Shown one piece after another: positions 52,101-58,798 of a stretch of DNA of 64,000 nucleotides (the stretch's first letter is position 1; every line of letters starts with the position of its first letter). Below the pieces are notes generated by a model. The model worked only from the letters and a program-made list of their open reading frames with translations. It did no database searches and was not told the origin of the DNA. Origin of the DNA: Fibrobacterota bacterium (GTDB lineage Bacteria > Fibrobacterota > Chitinivibrionia > Chitinivibrionales > FEN-1185); the NCBI GenBank assembly GCA_003165595.1, contig PLWQ01000020.1, forward strand, positions 103,815 to 167,814. Direction: 5' to 3'. The translations under genes and the position numbers were made by a program.

Positions 52101-53468
52101 GCCGGTCGGGCCGGTGACAACAGAAAATGTTAATTTCTGTCCCACGTCCTGGTCATTGGCCAGCAGTGTGTCGATATATGGTCTATTCTGACCAACCGAA
52201 TCCGTTATTTGGGATAGCCGGGTTACAAATACGGGTGGATGATTCGTTTTCGGCGCGGCAGAATCCTCCACTGTAATTGTCCAGCCTATTGAATCTTTCG
52301 CCTGTTTCTTGTCATACACAAGAGCATAGCAAGCCTTTGCTCCGGTATCAGCAGTTTTCGGCTGCCATTCCACGGTATCTTTGCCGAGCAGCAAGAGAGG
52401 ACTTGAAACAACGAAACGAACGGTATCGTTTGCATCGACATCCATGGCGCTGAGGATTTTCTTGTACGTCTGGCCGACCCTTAGGGTCGCTTTCATGCTG
52501 TCGCCGGAAACGGTAAACACAGGCGCGTGATTTGTTGTGTCAACGTATGTGGTTTTGTAAATAAGCGTTATGGTATCCAGCGTAGCATTCTTGAATATGC
52601 TGTTGTCGGTTGCCTTTATGACAATCGTGTCAACAGTATCTGCAAGATAGAAATTCTGGGCTATCCACTGGTTGCCGTTAAGCTGAGCGACGACATTGTT
52701 GACCATGACCTGATAAACACCGCTCGTATCATGCGCGGTTCCATAAAGCATAACCGTGCGGGCATTCACCGTGTCGATCTTCGTGAATGATGCAACAGTC
52801 AACACCGGCCCGGTCTTATCCAAGATCAGCGTAGTGGCCGTAGCCGCGGTTGTGGCTGAGGACCGTCCCGCACCGTTCACGGCGGTAATTCTGTATTGGT
52901 ACTGGGTGACCGGCGAGAGTGTTGTATCCGTAAACGTATTCTGCGTGGCGAAACCTATGCTGTCCCATGTCGTTGAGCTGCCCGTCTGTCTGCTGATCAG
53001 GTAATAAGTCTCGTTTGTTGAATTTTCCTTCCAGATTAATCGGATGGTGTTATACGAAAGAGATTGCGCAACAAGGTCGGACGGGGCGATTGGCGATACT
53101 TGATTCGCCTGAATGGTGATATCCATTGCCGGCGCGGTGACCTTGGGAACCGTCATGGAGCCGCTGTACAGGACATGGCCGAGCGAGTCAATGCCTTCGA
53201 TTTCTATTGTAATGCTGATGCCGGCAGCAACGGATGGAATGGTGCCTTGATTATCTCCATAGAAAAAGGTCTTCCCAAGAGTTGAAGCAAGTGATGGCGA
53301 CGAAATGGTTATTCTCACACTGTCAACCCCAGCCGGGATTCCATCCTTGGTTGAGGTTTTCCAGAGGATGGTGGGAACAACCGTCGATGTTCCCGGGCTC
53401 GTCGATTGGTTGTTGGAACAGGTCAAAAGACCCGTTGCCGCCAAAACCAAGAGCACGATTTTCTTCAT
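49188..53468 (-). CDS. Giant surface lipoprotein: Fn3, cadherin-like repeats, SUMF1, Ig and two FISUMP domains
   Basis: 1426 aa from ATG 53468 (AAGGAAG upstream); lipoprotein signal LAATGLLTC. Order: N-terminal domain (30-120), Fn3 (126-213), Ig-like (215-310), three cadherin/Ig-like repeats starting NHAPVF / NHPPVF / NHPPKF (about 315-590), SUMF1 domain (600-840) without the FGE cysteines, Fn3 (850-935), FISUMP domain 1 (943-1134, VTDIDGNVYQTVTIGTQVWM ... GFSVRCIKG), Ig domain (1143-1226), FISUMP domain 2 (1233-1426). FISUMP domains are abundant in Fibrobacter and thought to act at the cell surface. It sits 47 bp after a CsgG-like gene. Codon use looks more A/T-rich than in nearby genes. Confidence 0.92.
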   Translation of the reverse strand: MKKIVLLVLAATGLLTCSNNQSTSPGTSTVVPTILWKTSTKDGIPAGVDSVRITISSPSLASTLGKTFFYGDNQGTIPSVAAGISITIEIEGIDSLGHVLYSGSMTVPKVTAPAMDITIQANQVSPIAPSDLVAQSLSYNTIRLIWKENSTNETYYLISRQTGSSTTWDSIGFATQNTFTDTTLSPVTQYQYRITAVNGAGRSSATTAATATTLILDKTGPVLTVASFTKIDTVNARTVMLYGTAHDTSGVYQVMVNNVVAQLNGNQWIAQNFYLADTVDTIVIKATDNSIFKNATLDTITLIYKTTYVDTTNHAPVFTVSGDSMKATLRVGQTYKKILSAMDVDANDTVRFVVSSPLLLLGKDTVEWQPKTADTGAKACYALVYDKKQAKDSIGWTITVEDSAAPKTNHPPVFVTRLSQITDSVGQNRPYIDTLLANDQDVGQKLTFSVVTGPTGLAIGSSSGIVTWTPSATGTFAVSARVSDDSSASVDIAWTITVVSALNHPPKFVTQSTDMAAVDTVGNLYKGTLLATDPDGDSIRYSILSAPAELSIGSKTGLLVWTPAPGDTGNKSLSVMAGDGKGGFDTLKWVVKVVKKSYGLAVGGMRLLNGDTYQMGQAGIAEPTHPVTVSSFYIDTTLVTQVDYQGLMSVNPSQFTGDTRRPVENVTWFDAVLYCNKRSKADGKDTVYSFTNIIGPAGNGCTGLTGIKINYSRNGYRLPTESEWEYACRAGTTTAYYWGADTNGINNFAWWVGNSNGTTHPVATKTPNAWGLYDMTGNLWEHCNDLYAGVDTTVRTNPIGPATGTAYVLRGGPWAEAPVHLYSSYRTYLNIGDHNNSDGFRCARSATAVVLPTAPTISSAVAGDGKISVSWSPVSGATSYNLYYAAAAIVTVAGTKVTGVTSPYVLGSLTDGTQYAVGMTAVNAAGESGLSSVQTATPQTVGSTVTDIDGNVYQTVTIGTQVWMVENLKTTRFNDGNPIPLVTANSWAALLTPGYCWYDDSASYGITYGALYNWYAVNTGNLAPTGWHAPTDSEWTVLTTYLGGLTVAGGKLKETGSSHWISPNLGATNETGFSALPGGFHNSDGTFSAIEGNGYWWSSTASSGSNAWDRDLNYSSAGVYPHEYNRGHGFSVRCIKGNPVPTAPSIITQPKSDTLAVGQNDTFSVVVTGTAPLVYQWYKNNAAILGATSSSYSIANVQAADAGTYTVTVSNGTLPNATSTGAILTLNSTTVSVTDTDGNVYQTVTIGTQVWMAQNLKTTRYNDGSAIQLVTDGTTWSNLTTPAYCWYNDSIIYGNIYGALYNWYTVNTGKLAPTGWHVPTDSEWTVLITYLGGDAVAGGLLKETGTAHWASPNAGATNTFGFFALPGGERINDGTFDYVGGTGVWWSSTASGAAISLYRSISYNAADVGHNSFSNVFGFSVRCIKN

Positions 53469-53515
53469 GCGAACTTCCTTGCATTGGATAAGTGTTATCG
53501 TATCAGTAAAGTTGT

Positions 53516-54118
53516 TCACGGATTCCAGTGGACGGTAACATCAGAGGATGCCGGCGTGCTTCCCGTCGGTTTCCGGCTCAACAGTATCGCTGGAACTGCA
53601 ATGACTGCTGCAACAACAACGCCGCCTGCAACCCACAAGGCAGCATGGTTCTTCTTTGGCTGATACGTGCCTGCAATTTTCTGGGCGAGCATTGGAATCA
53701 CTGATGTCAAAAGGTCGTCGGTACTGCCTTTGTGATATTCCGTATAATCCTTGAGAATCTTGCCCGTGCCCACTTCCACAAATCGGACACTGAGAGTGTA
53801 TGTCTTGCCCACCATGCCGATATTGCCCATGACCATATAATTAACTGCGAGCATCTTTCCGATCTCGATGGCACAGCTGGCTTCGTCGCAAGCCCCGGAC
53901 TGCTGAAATCCCTGCTCCTTGAGTATGTCGTTCATCTGGGAACGTTCCATGACCTGATATTTACCGGACTTGCCCAGTTCGCTCCGCAAGGCATCCGTGA
54001 GCGACAGCGCCTCGTTCTCCGTGACGCCGGTAGCCTTGAGATTGTTGACGGCAACGAGGTCGGCTGCGGAAACTGAAAGACAAATAGAAAGCATGGCAAA
54101 AACGGCGGTTTTCTTCAT
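53516..54118 (-). CDS. CsgG-like periplasmic protein, paralogue of the 31955 product
   Basis: 200 aa from ATG 54118, where the signal peptide KTAVFAMLSICLSVSA begins. The CsgG/LpoB-like domain (20-145) shares long stretches with the product of 31955-33067, e.g. 'DILKEQGFQQS' followed by a two-Cys loop, 'IGKMLAVNYMVMGNIG', and 'VEVGTGKIL'. A PEGA domain is missing; instead a single transmembrane helix (HAALWVAGGVVVAAVIAVPAI) lies near the C-terminus. No lipobox. It is followed on the same strand by the SUMF1-FISUMP lipoprotein, the same pairing as at 31955/33125. Confidence 0.83.
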   Translation of the reverse strand: MKKTAVFAMLSICLSVSAADLVAVNNLKATGVTENEALSLTDALRSELGKSGKYQVMERSQMNDILKEQGFQQSGACDEASCAIEIGKMLAVNYMVMGNIGMVGKTYTLSVRFVEVGTGKILKDYTEYHKGSTDDLLTSVIPMLAQKIAGTYQPKKNHAALWVAGGVVVAAVIAVPAILLSRKPTGSTPASSDVTVHWNP

Positions 54119-54348
54119 GGTAGAAACCTTATTGGAAGGGGGCGGGACAATCGGGCTGCTCTTTTCACCCAAGCAAGAACGGGAGCTTACCAGAACATAA
54201 TTGTACCACGGTATGGATTCGGAAAACAAGGAGTTTGATTCGCAGGAAAGGACACGCGATCATCGGTCTCGGGTATGATGGGCTTGATTGCTGAATCCCA
54301 TAGCGAGCGACTATAAGTATGTCTTTATTCCTTAGGGATGGAAAGATT

Positions 54349-54368
54349 CCTCGCAGCTTGCTGCGAGG
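54349..54368 (-). terminator. Hairpin downstream of the XRE/RelE pair
   Basis: Nine-base-pair stem CCTCGCAGC / GCTGCGAGG with a two-base loop, 40 bp beyond the antitoxin stop codon. On the minus strand it is followed by AATCTTTCC rather than a pure T run, so it is a plausible but weak terminator. The rest of 54119-54408 shows nothing else. Confidence 0.4.
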
Positions 54369-54408
54369 TCTTTCAATACAGACCTTCCGAAGGCGAAACG
54401 ATTTCCAA

Positions 54409-54768
54409 TCACCTCAATCTTCCCGCACGTATTTTCAACACCTTTGCCAGTCTTCCCGCCATTTTTGCCGTAATCCGTCTCCGTCCGTTCTCGAATTCCG
54501 ACACCATGGTTTGCCGGATTCCCACGGCCTCGGCGAGTTGCTTCTGCGACAAGTCGGCCTTGATCCGTGCAGCTTCGAGAAGGTTCCCGGCCCGGTTCAG
54601 TTCCATTTCCTTGTAGAATTCCGTTTCCTCGATATCCATTTTGTCATCAGCGGCGCCGCCGAATATGACCGTAAGACGGTACTTTCTGCCAAGCCATTCG
54701 ACGGCTTCCTTTGCGCCCTCGCCGTTGATTGACAATTCAATATGGGGCTTTTTCACGACTGCCAACAT
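54409..54768 (-). CDS. XRE-family HTH antitoxin of a RelE/HigB-type pair
   Basis: 119 aa. The N-terminal 60 residues hold a small beta-rich segment (HIELSINGEGAKEAVEWLGR), and the C-terminal half is a helix-turn-helix of the XRE type (ADLSQKQLAEAVGIRQTMVSEFENGRRRITAKMAGRLAKVL). Gene order is toxin first, antitoxin second, with a 32-nt overlap, as in HigBA systems. Likely autoregulated through the HTH. Confidence 0.82.
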   Translation of the reverse strand: MLAVVKKPHIELSINGEGAKEAVEWLGRKYRLTVIFGGAADDKMDIEETEFYKEMELNRAGNLLEAARIKADLSQKQLAEAVGIRQTMVSEFENGRRRITAKMAGRLAKVLKIRAGRLR

Positions 54769-55003
54769 AATTCACCTCAATTTCTATACTGTCCTTATAC
54801 CACGTCCAGCAGGCCACCCAGCTGTATTTCAGGTGACAGTGGTATCTATTTTCCCCAAGCGGTGAGTAGTTCGGCCATGTTCTCTGATATGGTCCGTCCG
54901 CCATCAAGTCTTCTACAAGCAAAAAGAGCAGTTTTCTTACGTCGCCGGGCAGTTGCCGCAATCCTTTGGCGGTCTTCCGCCGTATGGTAACGCGATACTG
55001 CAT
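54737..55003 (-). CDS. RelE/ParE-superfamily toxin (HigB-like)
   Basis: 88 aa basic protein with the RelE-fold pattern: YRVTIRRKTAKGLRQLPGDVRKLLFLLVEDL, then WPNYSPLGENRYHCHLKYSWVACWTWY, and a closing strand IEVNYVGSREKAP. The catalytic residues of RelE-type mRNA interferases are poorly conserved across the superfamily and cannot be assigned here. It overlaps the downstream antitoxin gene by 32 nt. Confidence 0.78.
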   Translation of the reverse strand: MQYRVTIRRKTAKGLRQLPGDVRKLLFLLVEDLMADGPYQRTWPNYSPLGENRYHCHLKYSWVACWTWYKDSIEIEVNYVGSREKAPY

Positions 55004-55062
55004 ATCAGTAATATATCACTTTATTGAATGGAAGTCAACAATGAAGAATGGGGAGGTCTTGC

Positions 55063-55518
55063 TTAGGATGCCTTCCGCCTGACCCTCTGTATCATCTGAT
55101 CAAGGCTCTGGAGGAATCTTGACCGGTCCCTTTTCCCAAATTGCGCAGGCCCGCCTGTTATGGCTCCAGCCTCGCGGAGTTCCTTGAGAAGGTCCCTGGT
55201 TGCCAGGGCGTCGCCGATTTCCGAATCTGTAAACTCGTTGCCCGTGGTGCCAAGGACAAGGGCGCCCTTCCTGAGGCAGCGGGAAGCCAAAGGTATATCT
55301 CCGGAGATTACGATATCGTCTTCGGAGACATGCTCGACGATCCAGTCGTCGGCGGCGTCGAGATGATCGTTGACGACAATGAGGCGTATCCAGTTCTTTT
55401 CCGGAACGCGCATCCAGGAATTGGCGACCAGGGTGACCTGCAATCCGTAGCGCTCGGCAACGTGAAACGTTTCCTGCTTTACCGGACAGGCGTCTGCGTC
55501 GATGAAGATGTGGAGCAA
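55063..55518 (-). CDS. UPF0178 (YaiI/YqxD, DUF188) protein
   Basis: 151 aa. The family pattern is clear and the acidic residues typical of this PIN-like fold are visible: FIDADACPVKQETFHVA, VVNDHLDAADDWIVEHV, DDIVISGDIPLASRCLRKGALVLGT, and a basic C-terminus GGPAQFGKRDRSRFLQSLDQ. Biochemical function is unknown; the fold suggests a metal-dependent nuclease. It stands among toxin-antitoxin genes but is a common chromosomal gene elsewhere. Confidence 0.92.
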   Translation of the reverse strand: MLHIFIDADACPVKQETFHVAERYGLQVTLVANSWMRVPEKNWIRLIVVNDHLDAADDWIVEHVSEDDIVISGDIPLASRCLRKGALVLGTTGNEFTDSEIGDALATRDLLKELREAGAITGGPAQFGKRDRSRFLQSLDQMIQRVRRKAS

Positions 55519-55572
55519 TCAGGATCCTTTTGCGGATGTTTCGGTTTGCGCAAGCGTCGGCCTGCACGAAGG

Positions 55573-56121
55573 CTATTTGTAAACGGAGAACCGTTTGAGG
55601 TCGAAGTACATCAGCCGGGTCTTCATCTCGGCATCGGTTTCGGTAAGAAACTCAAAAGAGTTCTGTTGGTAGAAGCCGAGCGTTCTCGGATTCCGGTAGG
55701 CATCGACGGTGATGTACCGGCAACCCGTCTTGTTGTTGTCCAGGAAGAACATCTTAACAAAGTCGAGAAGATGGGTTCCGATTCTGCAGTTCTGGTATTT
55801 CAGGTTCACGCCGAACCTTCCAATCTTTACCGCCGGGTAGCCTTTCATGCGCTTCGGGTTGGGCATGATCCTGCAGAACCTGTTCCATAGGGTCTTCGTA
55901 ATGATTTCTTCATCGTAAAAGATCTTGTCGTTTGATACACTGAAGAAGGCGACAGTGTCATTTCCAAATTCGTACAGGTAGGTTACGGCCAGAAGTTCGG
56001 TAAGATAATTCTTTGAATCCTTGTGCAGGAATTCGTTGGGGTCGGCGTCACCGCAATCAAAGGGCTTGATGATCGAATCAACTTCCAGGCGGACTTGTTT
56101 GCAGTCGGATAACCGGATCAC
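55573..56121 (-). CDS. GNAT-family acetyltransferase (possible toxin)
   Basis: 182 aa. The N-terminal part (IIKPFDCGDADPNEFLHKDS) and the core KIGRFGVNLKYQNCRIGTHLLDFVKMFF with the acetyl-CoA loop, then YITVDAYRNPRTLGFYQQNSFEF, match GNAT proteins of the type found in toxin-antitoxin pairs that acetylate aminoacyl-tRNA. The pyrophosphate loop reads 'YQNCRIGTHL', a looser version of the Q/RxxGxG/A motif. The GTG start at 56121 is 2 nt from the stop codon of a 54-aa protein, so the two are probably translated together. Confidence 0.8.
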   Translation of the reverse strand: MIRLSDCKQVRLEVDSIIKPFDCGDADPNEFLHKDSKNYLTELLAVTYLYEFGNDTVAFFSVSNDKIFYDEEIITKTLWNRFCRIMPNPKRMKGYPAVKIGRFGVNLKYQNCRIGTHLLDFVKMFFLDNNKTGCRYITVDAYRNPRTLGFYQQNSFEFLTETDAEMKTRLMYFDLKRFSVYK

Positions 56122-56123
56122 AT

Positions 56124-56288
56124 TCAGAAACTGCGCTCGTTTGCTTGTTTCATTTCCTCATAGGACTTCCGCGCCCGGTCGTAGTCTTCCCGAGTCACGG
56201 GTCTCGACGCCGCGGTCCTGGCATTTTCGGCAAACCGTTTGGCATCTTCGCCGTGCAAGATAGGCGTTTCTCTGATTGGCAATGCCAT
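56124..56288 (-). CDS. 54-aa small protein paired with the GNAT gene (candidate antitoxin)
   Basis: Start ATG 56288 has AAAGGAGG 7 nt upstream; an upstream start at 56309 would overlap that site. The protein reads ALPIRETPILHGEDAKRFAE then a helical, charged C-terminus (PVTREDYDRARKSYEEMKQA). The 'PIRxTPxLxGxDAxRF' opening is a pattern I associate with small proteins found next to GNAT genes in other genomes, but I cannot confirm the family. There is no HTH or ribbon-helix-helix motif, unlike the DUF1778 antitoxins of classical GNAT pairs. Confidence 0.7.
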   Translation of the reverse strand: MALPIRETPILHGEDAKRFAENARTAASRPVTREDYDRARKSYEEMKQANERSF

Positions 56289-56305
56289 TTGACTACCTCC
56301 TTTGA

Positions 56306-56569
56306 TCACCTATAAATTATATCGCGGCCGGCCCGCATTCAGCGACATTTGAGGGAAACAATCTTGTAATTGATTTCGGCTCGCGAACTCCGGAGTGGAA
56401 CTGCATATCCGTTCTTGATCTCAGAGGCCGGCGTCTGGGAGAAATCAATTCCTGCCCGCTGCACGACGGCAGATTGAGGATTCCGCTGTCCCGCGCATTC
56501 GCCGGGCCGGTTCTTGTCCGCATCGGTCTGTTGAATGACACGTATGCGTTTCCCGTTGTGCGTTACTGA
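56306..56569 (+). pseudogene. Orphan C-terminal sorting-domain remnant
   Basis: An 87-codon plus-strand frame without a start codon, ending at TGA 56567. It reads as the tail of a secreted surface protein: 'FEGNNLVIDFG', 'WNCISVLDLRGRRLGEINSC', 'GPVLVRIGLLNDTYAFPVV', the same plan as the sorting tails at 7280, 45031 and 47727. No catalytic or binding domain lies upstream; an unrelated minus-strand gene occupies that place. It is therefore a decayed fragment of a lost surface-protein gene. The rest of the gap up to 56734 is a repeat and unassigned sequence. Confidence 0.65.
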
Positions 56570-56681
56570 CAGGCACGTGCCGGGCGGATTTGCCAATGGG
56601 CCGTTGGTTTGTCTTGGTACGGAGGGAAGGTGACAAGGCAGAGGCGCACTCTTGCGCCATGAACGCCCCGGCGCATCACGA

Positions 56682-56734
56682 CTTCAACTTTTCAACTTCT
56701 CAACCCTTCAACTTCTCAACTTTGGCACTTCAAC
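56682..56734 (-). repeat. AGTTGAA-type tandem repeat after the purA stop
   Basis: Longest of the four copies. On the minus strand, directly after the purA TAA, it reads GTTGAAGTGCCAAAGTTGAG and continues as AAGTTGAAGGGTTGAGAAGT, roughly five units. Same orientation relative to the gene as the other three. Confidence 0.6.
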
Positions 56735-58021
56735 TTATATCGGCTCAACTTCAATCGTCTGCATCCTGTCGGGACCTACCGACACGAGGAGCAGCGGGAT
56801 GTTGTAGCACAGCGACTGCAGCCTCTTGACATAGGCGATTGCCTTGGGCGGCAAGTCGGACAGTTTTTTGCATCCGGACAGATCGGTTTTCCATCCGGGC
56901 ATGGTTTCGTACTTCGGAACGGCCCTGGCCGCGGCCCCGGTGCTCGTGGGGTAGAGGTCGACGCGCGCGCCGTCGATTTCGTAATGGGTGCAGATTTGTA
57001 TTTCGTCGAGGTCGCTGAGCACGTCGAGTTTGGTGAGCGCCAGGCGCGTGAGGCCGTTGAGCTGCGCCGATCGCCGCAAGAGCCCGCTGTCGAACCAGCC
57101 GCAGCGCCGCGGCCTGCCCGTTGTTGCGCCGAATTCTCCGCCCACGGTGCGGATGCGTTCTCCCAGTGCGTTGGTGATCTCGGTGGGAAACGGGCCGTTT
57201 CCCACGCGCGTGGTGTATGCCTTGACAATACCGATTACCTGGTTGATGAGCGACGGCCCGACGCCCGCGCCCGTGCAGGCGGCGCCCGCGATTGTGTTTG
57301 ACGACGTCACGAACGGGTAGGTGCCGTGGTCGATATCCAGAAACGTTCCCTGCGCGCCTTCGAACAGGAGGCTCTTGCCGCCCTTCGCTGCTTTGTAAAG
57401 AAGGTCGCCGGTGTCGGCGATAAGGGGCACTATGCGCTGACGAAACCCGCGGTATGTCTCGGTGATTTCGCCCGGGTCCAGGTCGAAGGGCTGTTTGTAG
57501 AACGCAAGAAGCCGCTTTTTCTCGTCGAAATTACGCGCGAGCTTCGCGGTGAAAGAGTCCCAGTCCGCCAAGTCGCCCACCCTGATGCCGGTGCGCGAGG
57601 CCTTGTCGGCATAGGCAGGGCCTATGCCACGGCCGGTGGTGCCGATTTTGCGGCCGCCCATTGCCGATTCGCTGGCAGCGTCCTGCAGCTTGTGATAGGG
57701 CATAACGAGGTGCGCGAGATCGGATACGAATAATCTGCCTTTAACTTCGATGTTCTTGGATTGGAGTTCATCCACTTCCTTGAGGAATTGTTCGATATCG
57801 AACACCACGCCGTTGGACACGACGCAGATCTTGTCCGGGTACATTATGCCGGAGGGGACCAGGTGGAAAATGAACTTCCTGCCGTCCGCGATAACGGTGT
57901 GGCCCGCGTTGGCGCCGCCGTGGAACCGGATCACCACGTCGCAGAATTTCGACAGATAATCGATGACCTTGGCCTTGCCCTCGTCTCCCCACTGGGTTCC
58001 GACAACTACTGCGTTCGGCAT
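56735..58021 (-). CDS. purA: Adenylosuccinate synthetase
   Basis: 428 aa enzyme joining IMP and aspartate with GTP hydrolysis, the first committed step to AMP. Catalytic D13 (GTQWGDEGKAK) and H41 (NAGHTV) have the standard numbering; the IMP/GTP sites RGIGPAYADKASRTGIRV, GAQGTFLDIDHGTYPFVTSSN and GRPRRCGWFD are present. The usual GDEGKGK reads GDEGKAK here. A GGGGAGAG ribosome binding site precedes ATG 58021, and a terminator-like hairpin with a T run lies directly upstream of it, suggesting attenuation. Confidence 0.97.
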   Translation of the reverse strand: MPNAVVVGTQWGDEGKAKVIDYLSKFCDVVIRFHGGANAGHTVIADGRKFIFHLVPSGIMYPDKICVVSNGVVFDIEQFLKEVDELQSKNIEVKGRLFVSDLAHLVMPYHKLQDAASESAMGGRKIGTTGRGIGPAYADKASRTGIRVGDLADWDSFTAKLARNFDEKKRLLAFYKQPFDLDPGEITETYRGFRQRIVPLIADTGDLLYKAAKGGKSLLFEGAQGTFLDIDHGTYPFVTSSNTIAGAACTGAGVGPSLINQVIGIVKAYTTRVGNGPFPTEITNALGERIRTVGGEFGATTGRPRRCGWFDSGLLRRSAQLNGLTRLALTKLDVLSDLDEIQICTHYEIDGARVDLYPTSTGAAARAVPKYETMPGWKTDLSGCKKLSDLPPKAIAYVKRLQSLCYNIPLLLVSVGPDRMQTIEVEPI

Positions 58022-58036
58022 GACAAGTCTCTCCCC

Positions 58037-58072
58037 AAAAAAATAAAATACCGCTCTAAATCATGAAGCGGT
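58037..58072 (-). promoter_or_regulatory. Terminator-like hairpin in the purA leader (candidate attenuator)
   Basis: On the minus strand, ACCGCT pairs with AGCGGT (11-nt loop) and is followed by ATTTTATTTTTTT, then GGGGAGAG and the purA ATG. No minus-strand gene lies between it and 58799, so the only transcript it could stop is purA's own. The 100 bp upstream are AT-rich and contain TTGACT, though a convincing -10 box was not found. Confidence 0.5.
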
Positions 58073-58186
58073 ACACGCAAATTTGCGATGATATATCGCT
58101 GTGAATTATGGACGGTGGAACTACACAAACTACTAATTGTTAAAACAATAGTCAATGGTACGACAACTATAATAATTAAATTCTAT

Positions 58187-58356
58187 GGTGGGGACACCGC
58201 TTCGCGGTTTCCCCTGGCCCCCAGCTTCCGGCGCCTTGCACCGGCGATCTGGGGGCACACCCCTTCCAGCGGAAACGTGCGCGTAAGCGCAACGCTTGCG
58301 CATTGCGCGCGTCACGTTTCCGCAACGCCTTCTCTAATGTATGCCGCTTCGCGGCT
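58187..58356 (-). repeat. Family B four-hairpin structured element (copy 2)
   Basis: Minus-strand orientation, in the same direction as purA and ending about 165 bp before its start codon. All helices of copy 1 are kept: GCCGC-GAA-GCGGC, GCGGAAACGTG/CACGTTTCCGC with inner GCGCAATGC-GCAA-GCGTTGCGC, the third helix as GCCCCCAG/CTGGGGGC, and GGGGAAACCGC-GAA-GCGGTGTCCCC with one mismatch. The third helix has changed on both sides relative to copy 1, so pairing is preserved. Confidence 0.75.
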
Positions 58357-58520
58357 GTAAAAGCGCCAGACAGTAACCAACACAGAGTATGATAGCACGC
58401 ATCTTGGGAAATGTGCGCATGCGACCGTGGGAGAACGATCTTGAATCCTGCAAACACGACTTACAACTTGCGAAAGATATTTGCGTCCACAAACGGTCAC
58501 CTACCGTATGACAAAAAGAT

Positions 58521-58671
58521 GTAACGGGGAGTTTCTTGCGCCAGGGGCGACGGAGGGGGTGCCGGAGCACAGTGCCGGCCGACCCGGCCGCCAGGCATAG
58601 GGCGGACCGGCACCGAGGCGAATAGCCGAGCCTGGAGAAGAACCGGTGCCGCAAGGCAGGCGCCCAGATTC
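58521..58671 (+). repeat. Family A structured intergenic element, diverged copy
   Basis: Lacks the GCGTTAGGTGGACC start but keeps GGTGCCGGAGCACAGTGCC, a GACCCGGCCGCCAGGCATAG block, GGCACCGAGGCGAATAGCCG and the terminal GGCGCCCAGATTC. With the family B copy it accounts for most of the 777-bp gap 58022-58798. Confidence 0.6.
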
Positions 58672-58798
58672 AAGGGGGTTACGAGACAGGCTGAACTTCC
58701 CCCACCGGAAGAATTTTACATCATAATACTAGAGAAGAAAATCCCGGCATAGGTTATTTTCCGGAGTCTGTGAAGAATGTGAAGAAAAAGAAAGCCCT

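Noticed and set aside
58022-58798. tRNA or rRNA genes in the long intergenic regions
   Set aside because: I looked for cloverleaf arms and CCA ends in all gaps above 200 bp and found none; the hairpins here belong to families A and B.
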